Shown here one piece after another: positions 7,788 to 15,229 of a stretch of DNA of 15,229 nt. The notes beneath the pieces were generated by a model. The model ran no database searches and was not told the DNA's origin. It saw only the letters and a list, made by a program, of their open reading frames with translations. Every line of letters begins with the position of its first letter. The first letter of the stretch is position 1. The position numbers and the translations under genes are program-made. The stretch covers positions 1 to 15,229 of the forward strand of contig JAICIT010000013.1 of the NCBI GenBank assembly GCA_025960445.1. The letters run 5' to 3'. This DNA is from Bradyrhizobium sp. (GTDB lineage Bacteria; Pseudomonadota; Alphaproteobacteria; Rhizobiales; Xanthobacteraceae).

Positions 7788-8005
7788 TTTCAAATCCGAT
7801 CTGAACGTGGCCCATCGAATAGACTCGATTCGAATCCGCCGCAGATTTCCATAACGGCGGTTCGGGCGCTATGGCTTCGGACCGGGCGAGGCAAGAAAGA
7901 CCTGAAAAACGCGGCACATTCCCGCACACGCGAGAAAGCGGTTGGCCGCGCGCAGTCGCAACGATAAAGATGCGATTGCAAGTATTTGCAGTTTTTTGAA
8001 GGCCC
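7788..8005. promoter_or_regulatory. divergent intergenic region between mscS-like gene and antiporter gene
   Basis: About 210 bp that must contain both promoters. I see a 10-bp perfect palindrome GATTCGAATC (7827-7836) nearer the channel gene, and TGCAA-GTAT-TTGCA (7977-7990) just ahead of the antiporter start. No clear -35/-10 pair stands out in either direction. No gene is apparent. Function of the palindromes is unknown. Confidence 0.4.
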
Positions 8006-9799
8006 ATGGCGTCTCTCGATCAGGTCAGCATTGTCATTCTGCTTGGGGCCGCTCTGGTCATGGCAGGCATTCTGTCCAGCCTGCTGGCGTTGCGATTCGG
8101 CGCGCCACTGCTGCTGGTATTTCTTTTGATAGGCATGCTGGCCGGCGATTCCGGCCCGGGGCAGCTCACGTTCGACGACGTGCGCACCACTTATCTGGTG
8201 GGTTCGGTTGCGCTTGCGCTCATCCTGTTCGATGGCGGGCTGCGAACCCGGTTTCAGAGCATCCGCGCGGTTCTGGCTCCTTCGATGGTGCTGGCCACGG
8301 TGGGCGTGCTGCTTACCGCATTAATTACCGCGCCGGCCGCGAAATATGTGCTGGACCTGAACTGGACCGAAGCGTTGTTGGCAGGCGCGGTGTTGGCCTC
8401 GACCGATGCAGCAGCGGTGTTCCTGCTGGTGCATGCGCAAGGCCTGCGGCTGCGGCCGCGCGTCGGCGCAACCCTGGAGGCGGAATCCGGCACCAACGAT
8501 CCGTTCGCGGTATTTCTTACGCTGATGCTGGTCGAATTGATTTCGGTCGGCCAAAGCTCAGCCTGGCATGTGGCGCTGGAATTCAGCCGCGAGGCGGTTC
8601 TCGGCGCCATCATCGGTTTGATCGGCGGGCGGGCGGTCGTGTTGGCTCTCAACCGCGTCGCGCTGCCGCAGGGACTGCACGCGCCGTTTGTCGCGACCGC
8701 GGCGCTGGTGATTTTCGGCGCGGCGCAGATTGCTCATGCGTCCGGATTTCTGGCCGTGTATCTCGCCGGCATCATCATCGGCAATCGTCCTACCCGGGCT
8801 CACAACTCGGTGGTGACGTTCCTCGACGCCGCAACATGGCTGGCACAAATTGTCATGTTCGTGCTGCTCGGGTTGTTGGTGTCGCCGCAGCGGCTGCTGT
8901 CGAGCGTGGTGCCGTCCATTATCGTGGCATTGGTGCTGATGCTGCTGGCACGCCCGCTCGCGGTGTTTCTTTGCCTGGTGCCATTTCGCTTCAACTGGCG
9001 CGAGAAGGTATTCATCGCCTGGACTGGCCTGCGCGGCGCGGTCGCGATCTTCCTGGCTTCCATTCCGATGCTGGTCGGCCTGTCAAAAGCGTATCTTTAT
9101 TTCGACGTCGCGTTTGTGGTGGTCATCATCTCGCTACTGCTGCAGGGCTGGACGTTGGCGGCAGCGGCACGACGGCTGCATGTAGCGCTACCGCGCGCGG
9201 ATCGCGGCCCGCGCCGTGTCGAGCTCGACCTGCCCGGCCAACTCGAGCAGCAACTGGTCGGCTATTCGGTCCGCCCAAGAAGCCTGTTCTTCCGGCGTGG
9301 CCTCGTTCCGTCCTGGTCCAAGCCGACGCTGGTGATCCGCGACCAGCGCATTCTCTCGCCCACCGAGGCCGACCCGATTGCTCCCGGGGATTACATCTAC
9401 CTGCTGGCGCCTCCGGAGAAAGCCGACGCGCTCGATCGCTTCTTTGTCGACATGCAGCCGAGTTCGGCGCCCGATCCACATTTGCTCGGAGATTTCGTGG
9501 TATCCGGCGAGCACACACTTGGAGAGCTTGCCGATATCTACGGTGTGATGGTGAGCGAACAACAGGCAAAGCTGACGCTTGCTGATTATTTCGACCTTCA
9601 TCTTGATCACGCGCCAAGTGATGGCGCGACCGTTGATCTGGACACCATCGTTCTGGTCGCCCGCAGCATCAGCGGGGGCAGGGTAAACGTAGTCGGCCTT
9701 CGGCTGCCCGAAGAGAAAGAAGAGTCGCCACCTTCGACGCGCCTGGGCTCGTTGAAGCGAAAGCTGTCCGAGCTGTGGTCATCGGTGGCCGGGATTTAG
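8006..9799 (+). CDS. nhaP2: K+/H+ antiporter, NhaP2/CvrA type (CPA1)
   Basis: A 597-residue inner-membrane cation/proton antiporter; E. coli NhaP2 has 578. Residues 1-392 are the transport domain with about 12-13 hydrophobic segments. Family landmarks are FDGGLRT (75-81), STDAAAVF (132-139), ESGTNDPFA (160-168, with the acidic Asp165 of the ion site) and GLRGAVAI (341-348, conserved Arg343). A cytoplasmic TrkA-C-like domain follows (about 405-482, VIRDQRIL and PGDYIYLLAPP), then a CorC/HlyC-type transporter-associated domain (about 493-569). That three-part layout is specific to NhaP2-like proteins. GAAGG ends 3 nt before the ATG, a short spacing. Divergence from an MscS channel gene suggests a shared role in ion and turgor balance, which is inference. 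Confidence 0.92.
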   Translation: MASLDQVSIVILLGAALVMAGILSSLLALRFGAPLLLVFLLIGMLAGDSGPGQLTFDDVRTTYLVGSVALALILFDGGLRTRFQSIRAVLAPSMVLATVGVLLTALITAPAAKYVLDLNWTEALLAGAVLASTDAAAVFLLVHAQGLRLRPRVGATLEAESGTNDPFAVFLTLMLVELISVGQSSAWHVALEFSREAVLGAIIGLIGGRAVVLALNRVALPQGLHAPFVATAALVIFGAAQIAHASGFLAVYLAGIIIGNRPTRAHNSVVTFLDAATWLAQIVMFVLLGLLVSPQRLLSSVVPSIIVALVLMLLARPLAVFLCLVPFRFNWREKVFIAWTGLRGAVAIFLASIPMLVGLSKAYLYFDVAFVVVIISLLLQGWTLAAAARRLHVALPRADRGPRRVELDLPGQLEQQLVGYSVRPRSLFFRRGLVPSWSKPTLVIRDQRILSPTEADPIAPGDYIYLLAPPEKADALDRFFVDMQPSSAPDPHLLGDFVVSGEHTLGELADIYGVMVSEQQAKLTLADYFDLHLDHAPSDGATVDLDTIVLVARSISGGRVNVVGLRLPEEKEESPPSTRLGSLKRKLSELWSSVAGI

Positions 9800-9810
9800 C
9801 ACGTCCGGAA

Positions 9811-9837
9811 TGCGGCGACTGGGCGAGCCGCAGATTT
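9811..9837. terminator. candidate bidirectional terminator between nhaP2 and modC
   Basis: Two convergent genes end here. A 6-bp GC-rich stem pairs TGCGGC (9811-9816) with GCCGCA (9827-9832) around a 10-nt loop and is followed on the plus strand by GATTTT, a short U-run. On the minus strand the stem starts five bases after the modC stop. The stem is short and the loop large, so it is only a candidate. Confidence 0.4.
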
Positions 9838-10518
9838 TCAAGCTGGCAATGAAGCGCCCGGCAGTATTTCGATGCCGCCGAAGCCAGCGACGCGTCCCCG
9901 GTTGAGCATCACTACGCTGGTTGCCAGCTGCCGCATCTCGTTGGCATCGTGGCTGACATAGACCATCGGTACGTTGGCTTCGTCGCGCAGCCGAACCAGA
10001 TAGGGCAGGATCTCAACCTTGCGCTCATCATCGAGCGATCCCAGCGGCTCGTCGAGCAGCAGCAATCTTGGCTGCGCGAGTAGCGCGCGGCCGAGGGCGA
10101 CGCGCTGACGTTCGCCGCCGGAGAGCTGACCGGGACGGCGATCCAGCAATCCGCCGACATCAAGCAGATCGATAACGCGTGCGCGCTGGGCGGGATCATC
10201 GACGACGCGGTTCATGCGCCGGCCGTAGTCGAGATTCTGCCGCACATCCAGATGCGGAAACAGTCGCGCGTCCTGGAACACGTATCCGATACGGCGGCGG
10301 TGCGCGGGGACATGGGTATGCGCCGAAGTATCGTCCAGTATCTCGCCGTCGATCACGATCATTCCCCGATCCGGCCGCAGCAGGCCCGCGATCATGTTGA
10401 TCAGCGAAGTCTTGCCGGCGCCGGAGGCACCGAACAGGCCTGTCACTCGTGCCTCGCCACCGAAGCTGGCCTTGAGGTGAAAATCGCCGAGCTGTTTTGA
10501 GACCTCAACCCGCAGCAT
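9838..10518 (-). CDS. modC: molybdate ABC transporter ATP-binding protein, short form
   Basis: A 226-residue ATPase paired with ModB. Walker A GASGAGKT is at 30-37, Q-loop Gln82, signature LSGGE at 132-136, Walker B LLLLDEP at 152-158 and H-loop His190; YVFQDARLFPHLDVRQNL (79-96) is typical of ModC. The protein stops shortly after NRGRVAGFG, where E. coli ModC (352 residues) continues into the molybdate-sensing Mop/TOBE region, which is absent. The frame stays open far upstream of the real start, but ATG 10518 is chosen because it gives a normal ATPase N-terminus and lies 2 nt after the modB stop. The ribosome site is weak, consistent with coupling to modB. The assignment to molybdate rather than tungstate rests on ModB. 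Confidence 0.88.
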   Translation of the reverse strand: MLRVEVSKQLGDFHLKASFGGEARVTGLFGASGAGKTSLINMIAGLLRPDRGMIVIDGEILDDTSAHTHVPAHRRRIGYVFQDARLFPHLDVRQNLDYGRRMNRVVDDPAQRARVIDLLDVGGLLDRRPGQLSGGERQRVALGRALLAQPRLLLLDEPLGSLDDERKVEILPYLVRLRDEANVPMVYVSHDANEMRQLATSVVMLNRGRVAGFGGIEILPGASLPA

Positions 10519-10520
10519 CG

Positions 10521-11216
10521 TCAGTTCCCGTGCAAGCGCTGTACGGCGCGGCGTGCGAACCACTCGGAGATGACCAGCGCGGCGAGCGAGATGATGACGG
10601 AGACCACGACCAGCCGCAGCGCCGCGGTATCGCCGTCGGGTGTCTGGATCAGCGAATAGATCGCGGTCGAGATGGTTTGGGTCTCGCCGGGAATGTTCGA
10701 CACGAAAGTGATGGTCGCGCCGAATTCGCCGATCGCTTTGGCGAAGCCGAGCACCATCCCCGCGAGCACGCCCGGCAACGCGAGCGGCAGAGTGATCGTC
10801 GAGAACACCCGCCACGGCGCTGCTCCGAGCGTACCCGCTGCCTGCTCCAGCCGTCGATCAACGGCCTCGATCGACAAGCGCATCGGCCGAACCAGCAGCG
10901 GGAAAGCCATGATGCCGCACGCCAGCGCCGCGCCAGTCCAGCGGAACGCGAACACCAGGCCAACATGCTCCGCGAGCCAGCCGCCGATCAAGCCGCGCCT
11001 ACCGAATGTGAGAAGCAGCAGATAACCGGTGACGACCGGCGGCAGCACCAACGGCAAATGGATCAGCGCATCGAGCAATGACTTTCCCCAGAAGTCGCGT
11101 CGTGCGAGCAGCCATGCGACCGCAATTCCTAGCGGCGTCGCCACCAGCGTCGCGACCGAAGCAACTCGCAGCGAGAGTTCGATCGCGGTCCATTCCGCTG
11201 GTGAAATTTCGAACAC
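10521..11216 (-). CDS. modB: molybdate ABC transporter permease
   Basis: A 231-residue inner-membrane permease for molybdate. I chose the GTG at 11216 because it yields the typical ModB start (MFEISPAEWTAIELSLRVA) and normal length (E. coli 229), with GGGG 5 nt upstream. A longer frame from TTG 11294 adds 26 unlikely residues. Five hydrophobic spans are visible, with LIHLPLVLPPVVTGYLLL (51-68) and the ATPase-docking EAA loop EQAAGTLGA...TLPLALPGV (124-150). GFAKAIGEFGATITFVSNIPG (157-177) is a ModB hallmark. modC follows 2 nt later. No modA lies upstream; the periplasmic binding protein must be encoded elsewhere or the system is partial. Confidence 0.92.
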   Translation of the reverse strand: MFEISPAEWTAIELSLRVASVATLVATPLGIAVAWLLARRDFWGKSLLDALIHLPLVLPPVVTGYLLLLTFGRRGLIGGWLAEHVGLVFAFRWTGAALACGIMAFPLLVRPMRLSIEAVDRRLEQAAGTLGAAPWRVFSTITLPLALPGVLAGMVLGFAKAIGEFGATITFVSNIPGETQTISTAIYSLIQTPDGDTAALRLVVVSVIISLAALVISEWFARRAVQRLHGN

Positions 11217-11490
11217 TAGGGCCCCGTTTGCAGAGTTTGTGACTTGCTCGCCGCGGCGTCCTCCAGCATCAACTGCAGGGAGATAATGAGCCAACGCATG
11301 TTCAAAGGGTGACGAGGTCGCACGCCGAACTGATTAGCGGCATAAGCGAAGCGAAAAGTCCTGCAAGGCGGTGCATTATGGCGCTCCATGCGTGCTCGCG
11401 GCAGTACTCCGCGCGCAAAACAGGCGTTTCGTATGTGGGAATGCGAGAGGCGGAAGCGCCGTTCCGTCGATCCGGAGGATTTACGACCCA

Positions 11491-11510
11491 TCCCGATATC
11501 GCGATCGGGA
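11491..11510. repeat. short inverted repeat (7-bp arms)
   Basis: TCCCGAT (11491-11497) pairs with ATCGGGA (11504-11510) around ATCGCG. It stands about 275 bp upstream of modB and immediately before the antitoxin-like fragment. It could be an operator or a scar of rearrangement; the sequence does not decide. Confidence 0.45.
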
Positions 11511-11582
11511 GCCTACAGCATTGCCGAGGCGAGGAAAAGGCTTGTCAACCACCTGCCTCCTGCGCACCGCGCCGATACTTAA
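11511..11582 (+). pseudogene. possible remnant of a Phd/YefM-type antitoxin N-terminus
   Basis: The frame starting at 11511 reads AYSIAEARKRL and then diverges (VNHLPPAHRADT, stop TAA 11580-11582). The Y-S-I-A-E-A-R start followed by a basic residue and leucine is how many Phd/YefM antitoxins begin, but the rest of the domain and any toxin gene are missing. The match begins exactly at the end of the inverted repeat. Eleven residues is thin evidence and chance similarity is quite possible. Confidence 0.2.
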
Positions 11583-11595
11583 GTTACGCCCCGAG

Positions 11596-12540
11596 CTATT
11601 GCTGCGCGTCGGGCGCCGCCAGCACCTGGCGGCAGGCGGCCGGCAATTGCGCCAACGTCATCGGCGGCTTCGGTTTCGCCGGACGTTTCGGCGGCTTGGG
11701 GTGAATGACGGAATCCTTGAACCAGTAGGCCAGGTCGCGCTTGCTGCAGCCTTCGCCGTCTTTGGGCTCCGGCTGGCTCTCGCAGGCGGTATCGCCGGGC
11801 GGGCATTTGATTCGGATGTGGAAATGAAAGTCATGGCCGTACATCGGACGCACCTTGGACAACCACCTGCGATCGCCCTTGGCCTCGCGGCACAGCGCCT
11901 TTTTGATCGCGGCATTGACAAAAATTCTCTGCACGATCGGCTCCTGCGCCGCATCACGGATCAGCGCGAGATGGCCCGGTGTCCAGACGTGCGGATCGAC
12001 ATCGAGTCGATCGGGGCGCACCATCATGACCGCCGACATTTCCTCGCGCTCGGTGCGCGATAATTGATGGTCGGGCATTGGCGTCAGCCAGACGTCGGCA
12101 TCGAGTCCGACCTGATGACTGGCGTGCCCCGTAAACATCGGCCCGCCGCGCGGCTGCGACATGTCGCCTACCAATATCCCCGGCCAGCCCGCGTCCTTAT
12201 GGGCTTTGGCCGACAGGCGCTCCAACAGCTTCACCATTTCGGGATGGGCCCAGTTGCGGTTGCGCGACAGCCGCATGACTTGCCACGTGTCGCCGTTGAT
12301 CGGCAATGCTTCCGCCCCCGCGATGCAGCCCTTGGCGTAGAAGCCGATGACGCGCGTCGGCATTGCCGCCGGCAGCACCTTGCGGCCGAACAACTCCTTT
12401 GCGCCAACTTTGGCGTCGTTGGGATTGGCGAGCGGTGGCAATGGCTTTGGATCGACGCTGCCCAGATCCTGAGCCGGCGCGACACTGGTGTTGATGATCG
12501 CAGCGGAAAACAAAAAAAGAAAAATTGTGCGTAGGTTCAT
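11596..12540 (-). CDS. mepA: penicillin-insensitive murein endopeptidase
   Basis: A 314-residue periplasmic LAS-type zinc endopeptidase that cuts D-Ala-meso-DAP cross-links in peptidoglycan. Residues 1-23 form a signal peptide (APA|Q), encoded by an A-rich tract on the plus strand. Zinc and active-site residues fit E. coli MepA: His139, His142 and Asp149 in GHASHQVGLDAD, and His236, His239 and His241 in GHDFHFHIR. Six cysteines (72, 217, 246, 253, 265, 303) match the three disulfides known for E. coli MepA in spacing. The protein is about 40 residues longer than E. coli MepA (274), with a proline/lysine-rich stretch at 281-293 near the end. ATG 12540 is used because it directly precedes the signal peptide; an open extension upstream is not credible. 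Only a weak GAG ribosome site is seen. Confidence 0.95.
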   Translation of the reverse strand: MNLRTIFLFLFSAAIINTSVAPAQDLGSVDPKPLPPLANPNDAKVGAKELFGRKVLPAAMPTRVIGFYAKGCIAGAEALPINGDTWQVMRLSRNRNWAHPEMVKLLERLSAKAHKDAGWPGILVGDMSQPRGGPMFTGHASHQVGLDADVWLTPMPDHQLSRTEREEMSAVMMVRPDRLDVDPHVWTPGHLALIRDAAQEPIVQRIFVNAAIKKALCREAKGDRRWLSKVRPMYGHDFHFHIRIKCPPGDTACESQPEPKDGEGCSKRDLAYWFKDSVIHPKPPKRPAKPKPPMTLAQLPAACRQVLAAPDAQQ

Positions 12541-12732
12541 TCGGCTCACTCGGTGAGGCGAACGTACACGGATTGCGCGGCCATGAACAAGGCGTCCCAA
12601 TCGCAATCAGTTGATTTCCCCCGGAGAACGGCCGATGCGCGGTCCGTTCCGCTTGAAGCCCGGCCCTGAGGGAAGTGCACGTCTGGCGCGGCCGTTCCCG
12701 CCGCCGGATTCTGTAGCTTGCAGTGCTGCGGC

Positions 12733-14706
12733 TCAGGCGGCGTCGCGAAGGCCGGCGAGGAACCCTTCGACGCTGTCCAACAACGCGGCGGCTTGCTCGC
12801 TGAGCTGGCCGGACGCCACCATGACATTGTCGGCCTGCGCGCGGGACTGGTCGGCGGCATGGCTTGCGCCGGCGATATTATGCGAAACTTGGCTGGTGCC
12901 GATCGCTGCCTGCTGCACACTGCGCGCGATCTCGCTCGTTGCCGAATGCTGCTGTTCGACCGCCGCGGCGATCGTGGCCGCGGTCGCGCTGATCTCCCGG
13001 ATGGTGTCGCTGATGCCGCCGATCGCGGTGACGCAATTACCCGTGGCTGATTGAATCGCGGTAACCTGTCCGGCGATCTCCTCGGTGGCCTTTGCGGTCT
13101 GGCTGGCGAGCTCTTTGACCTCTGCGGCGACGACAGCAAAGCCTCTGCCGGCCTCGCCGGCGCGTGCCGCCTCGATCGTAGCATTGAGCGCGAGCAAATT
13201 GGTCTGGTTTGCAATGGCACCGATCAGGCGAAGCACGTCGCCGATTCTTTCGCCTGCGGCGGTGAGCCCGGCGACCATTTCGGTCGCTTGTTCGGCCTTG
13301 ACCACGGCACCGTCGGCAACGCTGCTGGAACGAGTTACCTGACGGCCGATTTCGGCAACAGAGGACGAAAGCTCTTCGGTCGCCGCGGCGACGGTGCTGA
13401 CGCTGGCCGAGGCTTCGTCCGAAGCGGTGGCCGCGGCTGCGGCGCGCTCCGAGGTGCCATTCACGCTTGAGGTGATCTCGCCCGCCACTCGCTGCATGTC
13501 CTTTGTCGCTTGCGCGACGGCAGCGACTACGGTTTTGACCTCGGCCTCGAAGCGGTCCGCCATCTGGCGCTGTAGCGTGAACTTCTCCGCCTCGCTCTGC
13601 AGCTTGCCGGTCTGTTGTGCCTCACGCATCGCGCCGGCCTCGATCATGTTGCGGCGGAACACATCGACCGCGATCGCCATGGTGCCGAGTTCGTCCTTGC
13701 GGTCGCCGCCGGGAATTGCGAGATCGGTCTCGCCATTGGAGAGGCGGTTCATGACCGTTGTGATTGCCCTCAGCGGCCTTGACATGCCCCGGCCGAGCAG
13801 GAGGGCCAGCAGCGCTGCGCCGGCCAGAATGGCCAGCGTGCCAACAATCAGAGTGCGCCGCGAACTCGCCGCGGATTCCTCATACTCCCTGGTATTCTTG
13901 ATAAGTTCGACCACCGCGATCGGTTGGCCGGCGTAATTGGTGATGTGGCCGACATACAGCGCGGCGGGATCGCCGGCGAACGTGGCGTCGCGATGTAGCG
14001 CCGCACCTTCGAACACGCGTTTGATCTCCTCCGGCGTGGCTATGACGGCATCACCGAAGGTGGACGAAAGCTTTTTGAATTCCTTGCCGTCGAACCAATG
14101 CACGGCGAGGTCGACACCAAACCGTTTCTTGGCGCGATCGACGAATTCCTTGCCGAAGGCAGCTCCGATATCGGTGGTGGCGAGGGTCTTGCCATCCCGC
14201 ACGATCGGCGTGATCGCGAAAATGCTCAGCGATTCTCGTCCAGATTCGACGCCGACGATCGGTTTGCCGGTCCTGGCCGCCTCCACGACGGTATTGCGGC
14301 GGCCCGATATGTCGTCCCCAAAAACTTTCGGCGCATGAATGCGGAAAAGTACCGTGGCCGGGGGTGTCTGGAAGGTGATCAGCGGGAAGCCCTGATCCAT
14401 CAGCGCCTTTTGCGCACCGCCGAGCAGCGCCATCAGCGCCTGGCGGTCCCTTGTCTCAATTGCATTGGCGACCGGCGGCAAGTTGGCTATGGCCGCGCTG
14501 ACCGCAAGCGCGGCTCGCCCTTCATAATCAATCGCCGCGATGACGCTGTCATATTCAAGCTTCAACTGCTGATCCAGCGCCAGCCGCATCAGCGAACGTT
14601 GTTGAATGATCGAAAACGTGCCGAGGATCGCGCACGCCCCTGCGACCGTCAACGAAATGGCGAGAACGAGACGGGCTGAAATCGATCGAATATGGAAACC
14701 GGACAT
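12733..14706 (-). CDS. methyl-accepting chemotaxis protein with periplasmic cache-type sensor
   Basis: A 657-residue transmembrane chemoreceptor. Transmembrane helix 1 covers about 13-33 and helix 2 about 285-305. The periplasmic part between them (about 35-283) resembles a double-cache sensor (dCache_3-like), with [12 protein letters not shown] at 121-132 and [16 protein letters not shown] at 154-169. A HAMP domain follows (about 307-360, SRPLRAI), then a long coiled coil with the conserved signalling tip [20 protein letters not shown] (498-517) and [15 protein letters not shown] (520-534). The C-terminus lacks the CheR-docking pentapeptide. ATG 14706 is chosen for GGAG 7 nt upstream and a proper N-terminus; the open frame reaches 14958 but overlaps the neighbouring gene. 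No chemotaxis genes are adjacent. The ligand is unknown. Confidence 0.93.
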   Translation of the reverse strand: MSGFHIRSISARLVLAISLTVAGACAILGTFSIIQQRSLMRLALDQQLKLEYDSVIAAIDYEGRAALAVSAAIANLPPVANAIETRDRQALMALLGGAQKALMDQGFPLITFQTPPATVLFRIHAPKVFGDDISGRRNTVVEAARTGKPIVGVESGRESLSIFAITPIVRDGKTLATTDIGAAFGKEFVDRAKKRFGVDLAVHWFDGKEFKKLSSTFGDAVIATPEEIKRVFEGAALHRDATFAGDPAALYVGHITNYAGQPIAVVELIKNTREYEESAASSRRTLIVGTLAILAGAALLALLLGRGMSRPLRAITTVMNRLSNGETDLAIPGGDRKDELGTMAIAVDVFRRNMIEAGAMREAQQTGKLQSEAEKFTLQRQMADRFEAEVKTVVAAVAQATKDMQRVAGEITSSVNGTSERAAAAATASDEASASVSTVAAATEELSSSVAEIGRQVTRSSSVADGAVVKAEQATEMVAGLTAAGERIGDVLRLIGAIANQTNLLALNATIEAARAGEAGRGFAVVAAEVKELASQTAKATEEIAGQVTAIQSATGNCVTAIGGISDTIREISATAATIAAAVEQQHSATSEIARSVQQAAIGTSQVSHNIAGASHAADQSRAQADNVMVASGQLSEQAAALLDSVEGFLAGLRDAA

Positions 14707-14785
14707 CCCGAAACTCCGCGAGAGGAAGATTCGGAGTCTTTCACAAAATTTCTTAACAACAGAGGTAAATGGCCCGGACGTAGTA

Positions 14786-15229
14786 TTACGGGGCCGTCGC
14801 TCCGTGGCCTGCCAATATCGCCTTGCCGACGTCTTCGTAATGAGTGTCGCGGGCCTGAACCTGCTGGGCGATCGCATGCATGTCGCGGAAGCGGCGCTCA
14901 AACTTGTTCGCCCTGAACACGGCGGTAGCACCGGCCATGTGATAGGCGGTGTCGACAACCGAGGCCGCCTGATGGATGGTCCAGGTCGCGGCGAGGCGAA
15001 GCGCTATGCGTTGTTCGTCGGTGGTCTCGCGCGTGCGGGTCAAGTCGCGCCAAACCTCGGTTACGGTCGCATAGAGATAAGCGCGCGCCGCGCGCAAATT
15101 CCCTTCGATCCGGCCGATCTGGGCTTGAACGGCGCTGTTCTCGCGCATCGCCTTGATGCCGACGGATTCCTTGCCGCGGGCGAGATCAATCGCTGCGTCC
15201 AGCGTGGCGCGCGCGACGCCGAGTGAGAC
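14786..15229 (-). CDS. acyl-CoA-dehydrogenase-like flavoprotein, C-terminal part (5' end outside window)
   Basis: The last 147 codons of a gene that enters from the right edge; the frame is open to 15229 and ends in TAA at 14788-14786. The sequence starts [19 protein letters not shown] and contains [38 protein letters not shown] and [10 protein letters not shown]. This is the helical C-terminal domain (type 2) of the acyl-CoA dehydrogenase fold, shared with flavin-dependent monooxygenases such as DszC, HsaA and SfnB. The catalytic N-terminal portion is not in view, so dehydrogenase versus monooxygenase cannot be settled; I lean to the monooxygenase branch from the RFRDMHA-type ending. It lies 79 bp upstream of the chemoreceptor gene on the same strand. 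Confidence 0.8.
   Translation of the reverse strand, partial: VSLGVARATLDAAIDLARGKESVGIKAMRENSAVQAQIGRIEGNLRAARAYLYATVTEVWRDLTRTRETTDEQRIALRLAATWTIHQAASVVDTAYHMAGATAVFRANKFERRFRDMHAIAQQVQARDTHYEDVGKAILAGHGATAP

Larger units (their letters stand above)
11219..11595. other. non-coding gap upstream of modB; degenerate sequence
   Basis: About 377 bp between mepA and modB, both read leftward, where modA would be expected. No ModA-like sequence is readable in any frame, and I see no ModE-type operator (ATCGCTATATA half-sites). It holds an inverted repeat TCCCGAT-ATCGCG-ATCGGGA (11491-11510) and, just after it on the plus strand, a short antitoxin-like fragment. A minus-strand open frame (11491-11216, 91 codons) crosses the gap and ends in a TAGTG overlap with the modB GTG; it has no recognisable domain and no clear ribosome site. 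Confidence 0.5.

Noticed and set aside
7942..9585. 547-codon plus-strand open frame overlapping the antiporter gene
   Set aside because: It is rich in Arg/Ala/Gly with no domain and lies in a shifted frame of nhaP2, whose protein is unmistakable. It is a high-GC shadow.
10519..10815. N-terminal extension of modC into the modB coding region
   Set aside because: The 99 extra residues are Arg-rich antiframe sequence of modB; ATG 10518 gives the normal ATPase start 2 nt after the modB stop.
12546..13220. 224-codon minus-strand frame inside the chemoreceptor gene and the gap after it
   Set aside because: The part overlapping the chemoreceptor is serine/arginine/proline-rich noise. The end (MAAQSVYVRLTE, stop 5 nt before mepA) briefly looked like a tiny coupled ORF but has no ribosome site or homologue I know.
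14707..14958. N-terminal extension of the chemoreceptor (84 residues)
   Set aside because: It would overlap the 3' end of the acyl-CoA-dehydrogenase-like gene and bury a good ribosome site (GGAG, 7 nt) before ATG 14706.

Overview
The window looks like chromosomal DNA of a GC-rich alphaproteobacterium, most likely Bradyrhizobium or a close Nitrobacteraceae relative (Rhodopseudomonas, Afipia). This rests on base composition and on the methionine aminopeptidase, RadC, ModB and MepA sequences, which read like the Bradyrhizobium versions I remember. No database search was possible.

Region by region: (1) 1-162 holds two related tandem palindromic elements. (2) 238-4616 is a tight plus-strand run of five genes: periplasmic binding protein, ABC ATPase, ABC permease, a D-2-hydroxyacid dehydrogenase, and a secreted protein with two tandem AprI/Inh-type metalloprotease-inhibitor domains. 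The last four are joined by ATGA or TGATG start/stop overlaps, so the run is almost certainly one operon. (3) 7793-4711 is a minus-strand block: an MscS-family channel, methionine aminopeptidase (map) and radC. The leader between the channel gene and map carries an unlisted 19-codon reading frame with a perfect AGGAGG site inside a hairpin. (4) 8006-9799 is a K+/H+ antiporter of the NhaP2 type, divergent from the channel gene across 212 bp. (5) 11216-9838 is modB-modC, a molybdate importer core without modA and with an ATPase lacking the C-terminal Mop/TOBE region. (6) 12540-11596 is the murein endopeptidase gene mepA. (7) 14706-12733 is a transmembrane chemoreceptor. (8) 15229-14786 is the 3' end of an acyl-CoA-dehydrogenase-like flavoprotein cut by the window edge.

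Functionally the window is mostly housekeeping and transport: ion and osmotic balance (MscS, NhaP2), protein N-terminal processing (Map), cell wall remodelling (MepA), metal oxyanion import (ModBC) and signalling (MCP). The less ordinary parts are the importer/dehydrogenase/protease-inhibitor operon, the tandem palindromes upstream of it, and the hidden small reading frame before map. I found no CRISPR array, rRNA, tRNA, integrase or intact insertion sequence. Most of the other long open frames are shadows caused by high GC.
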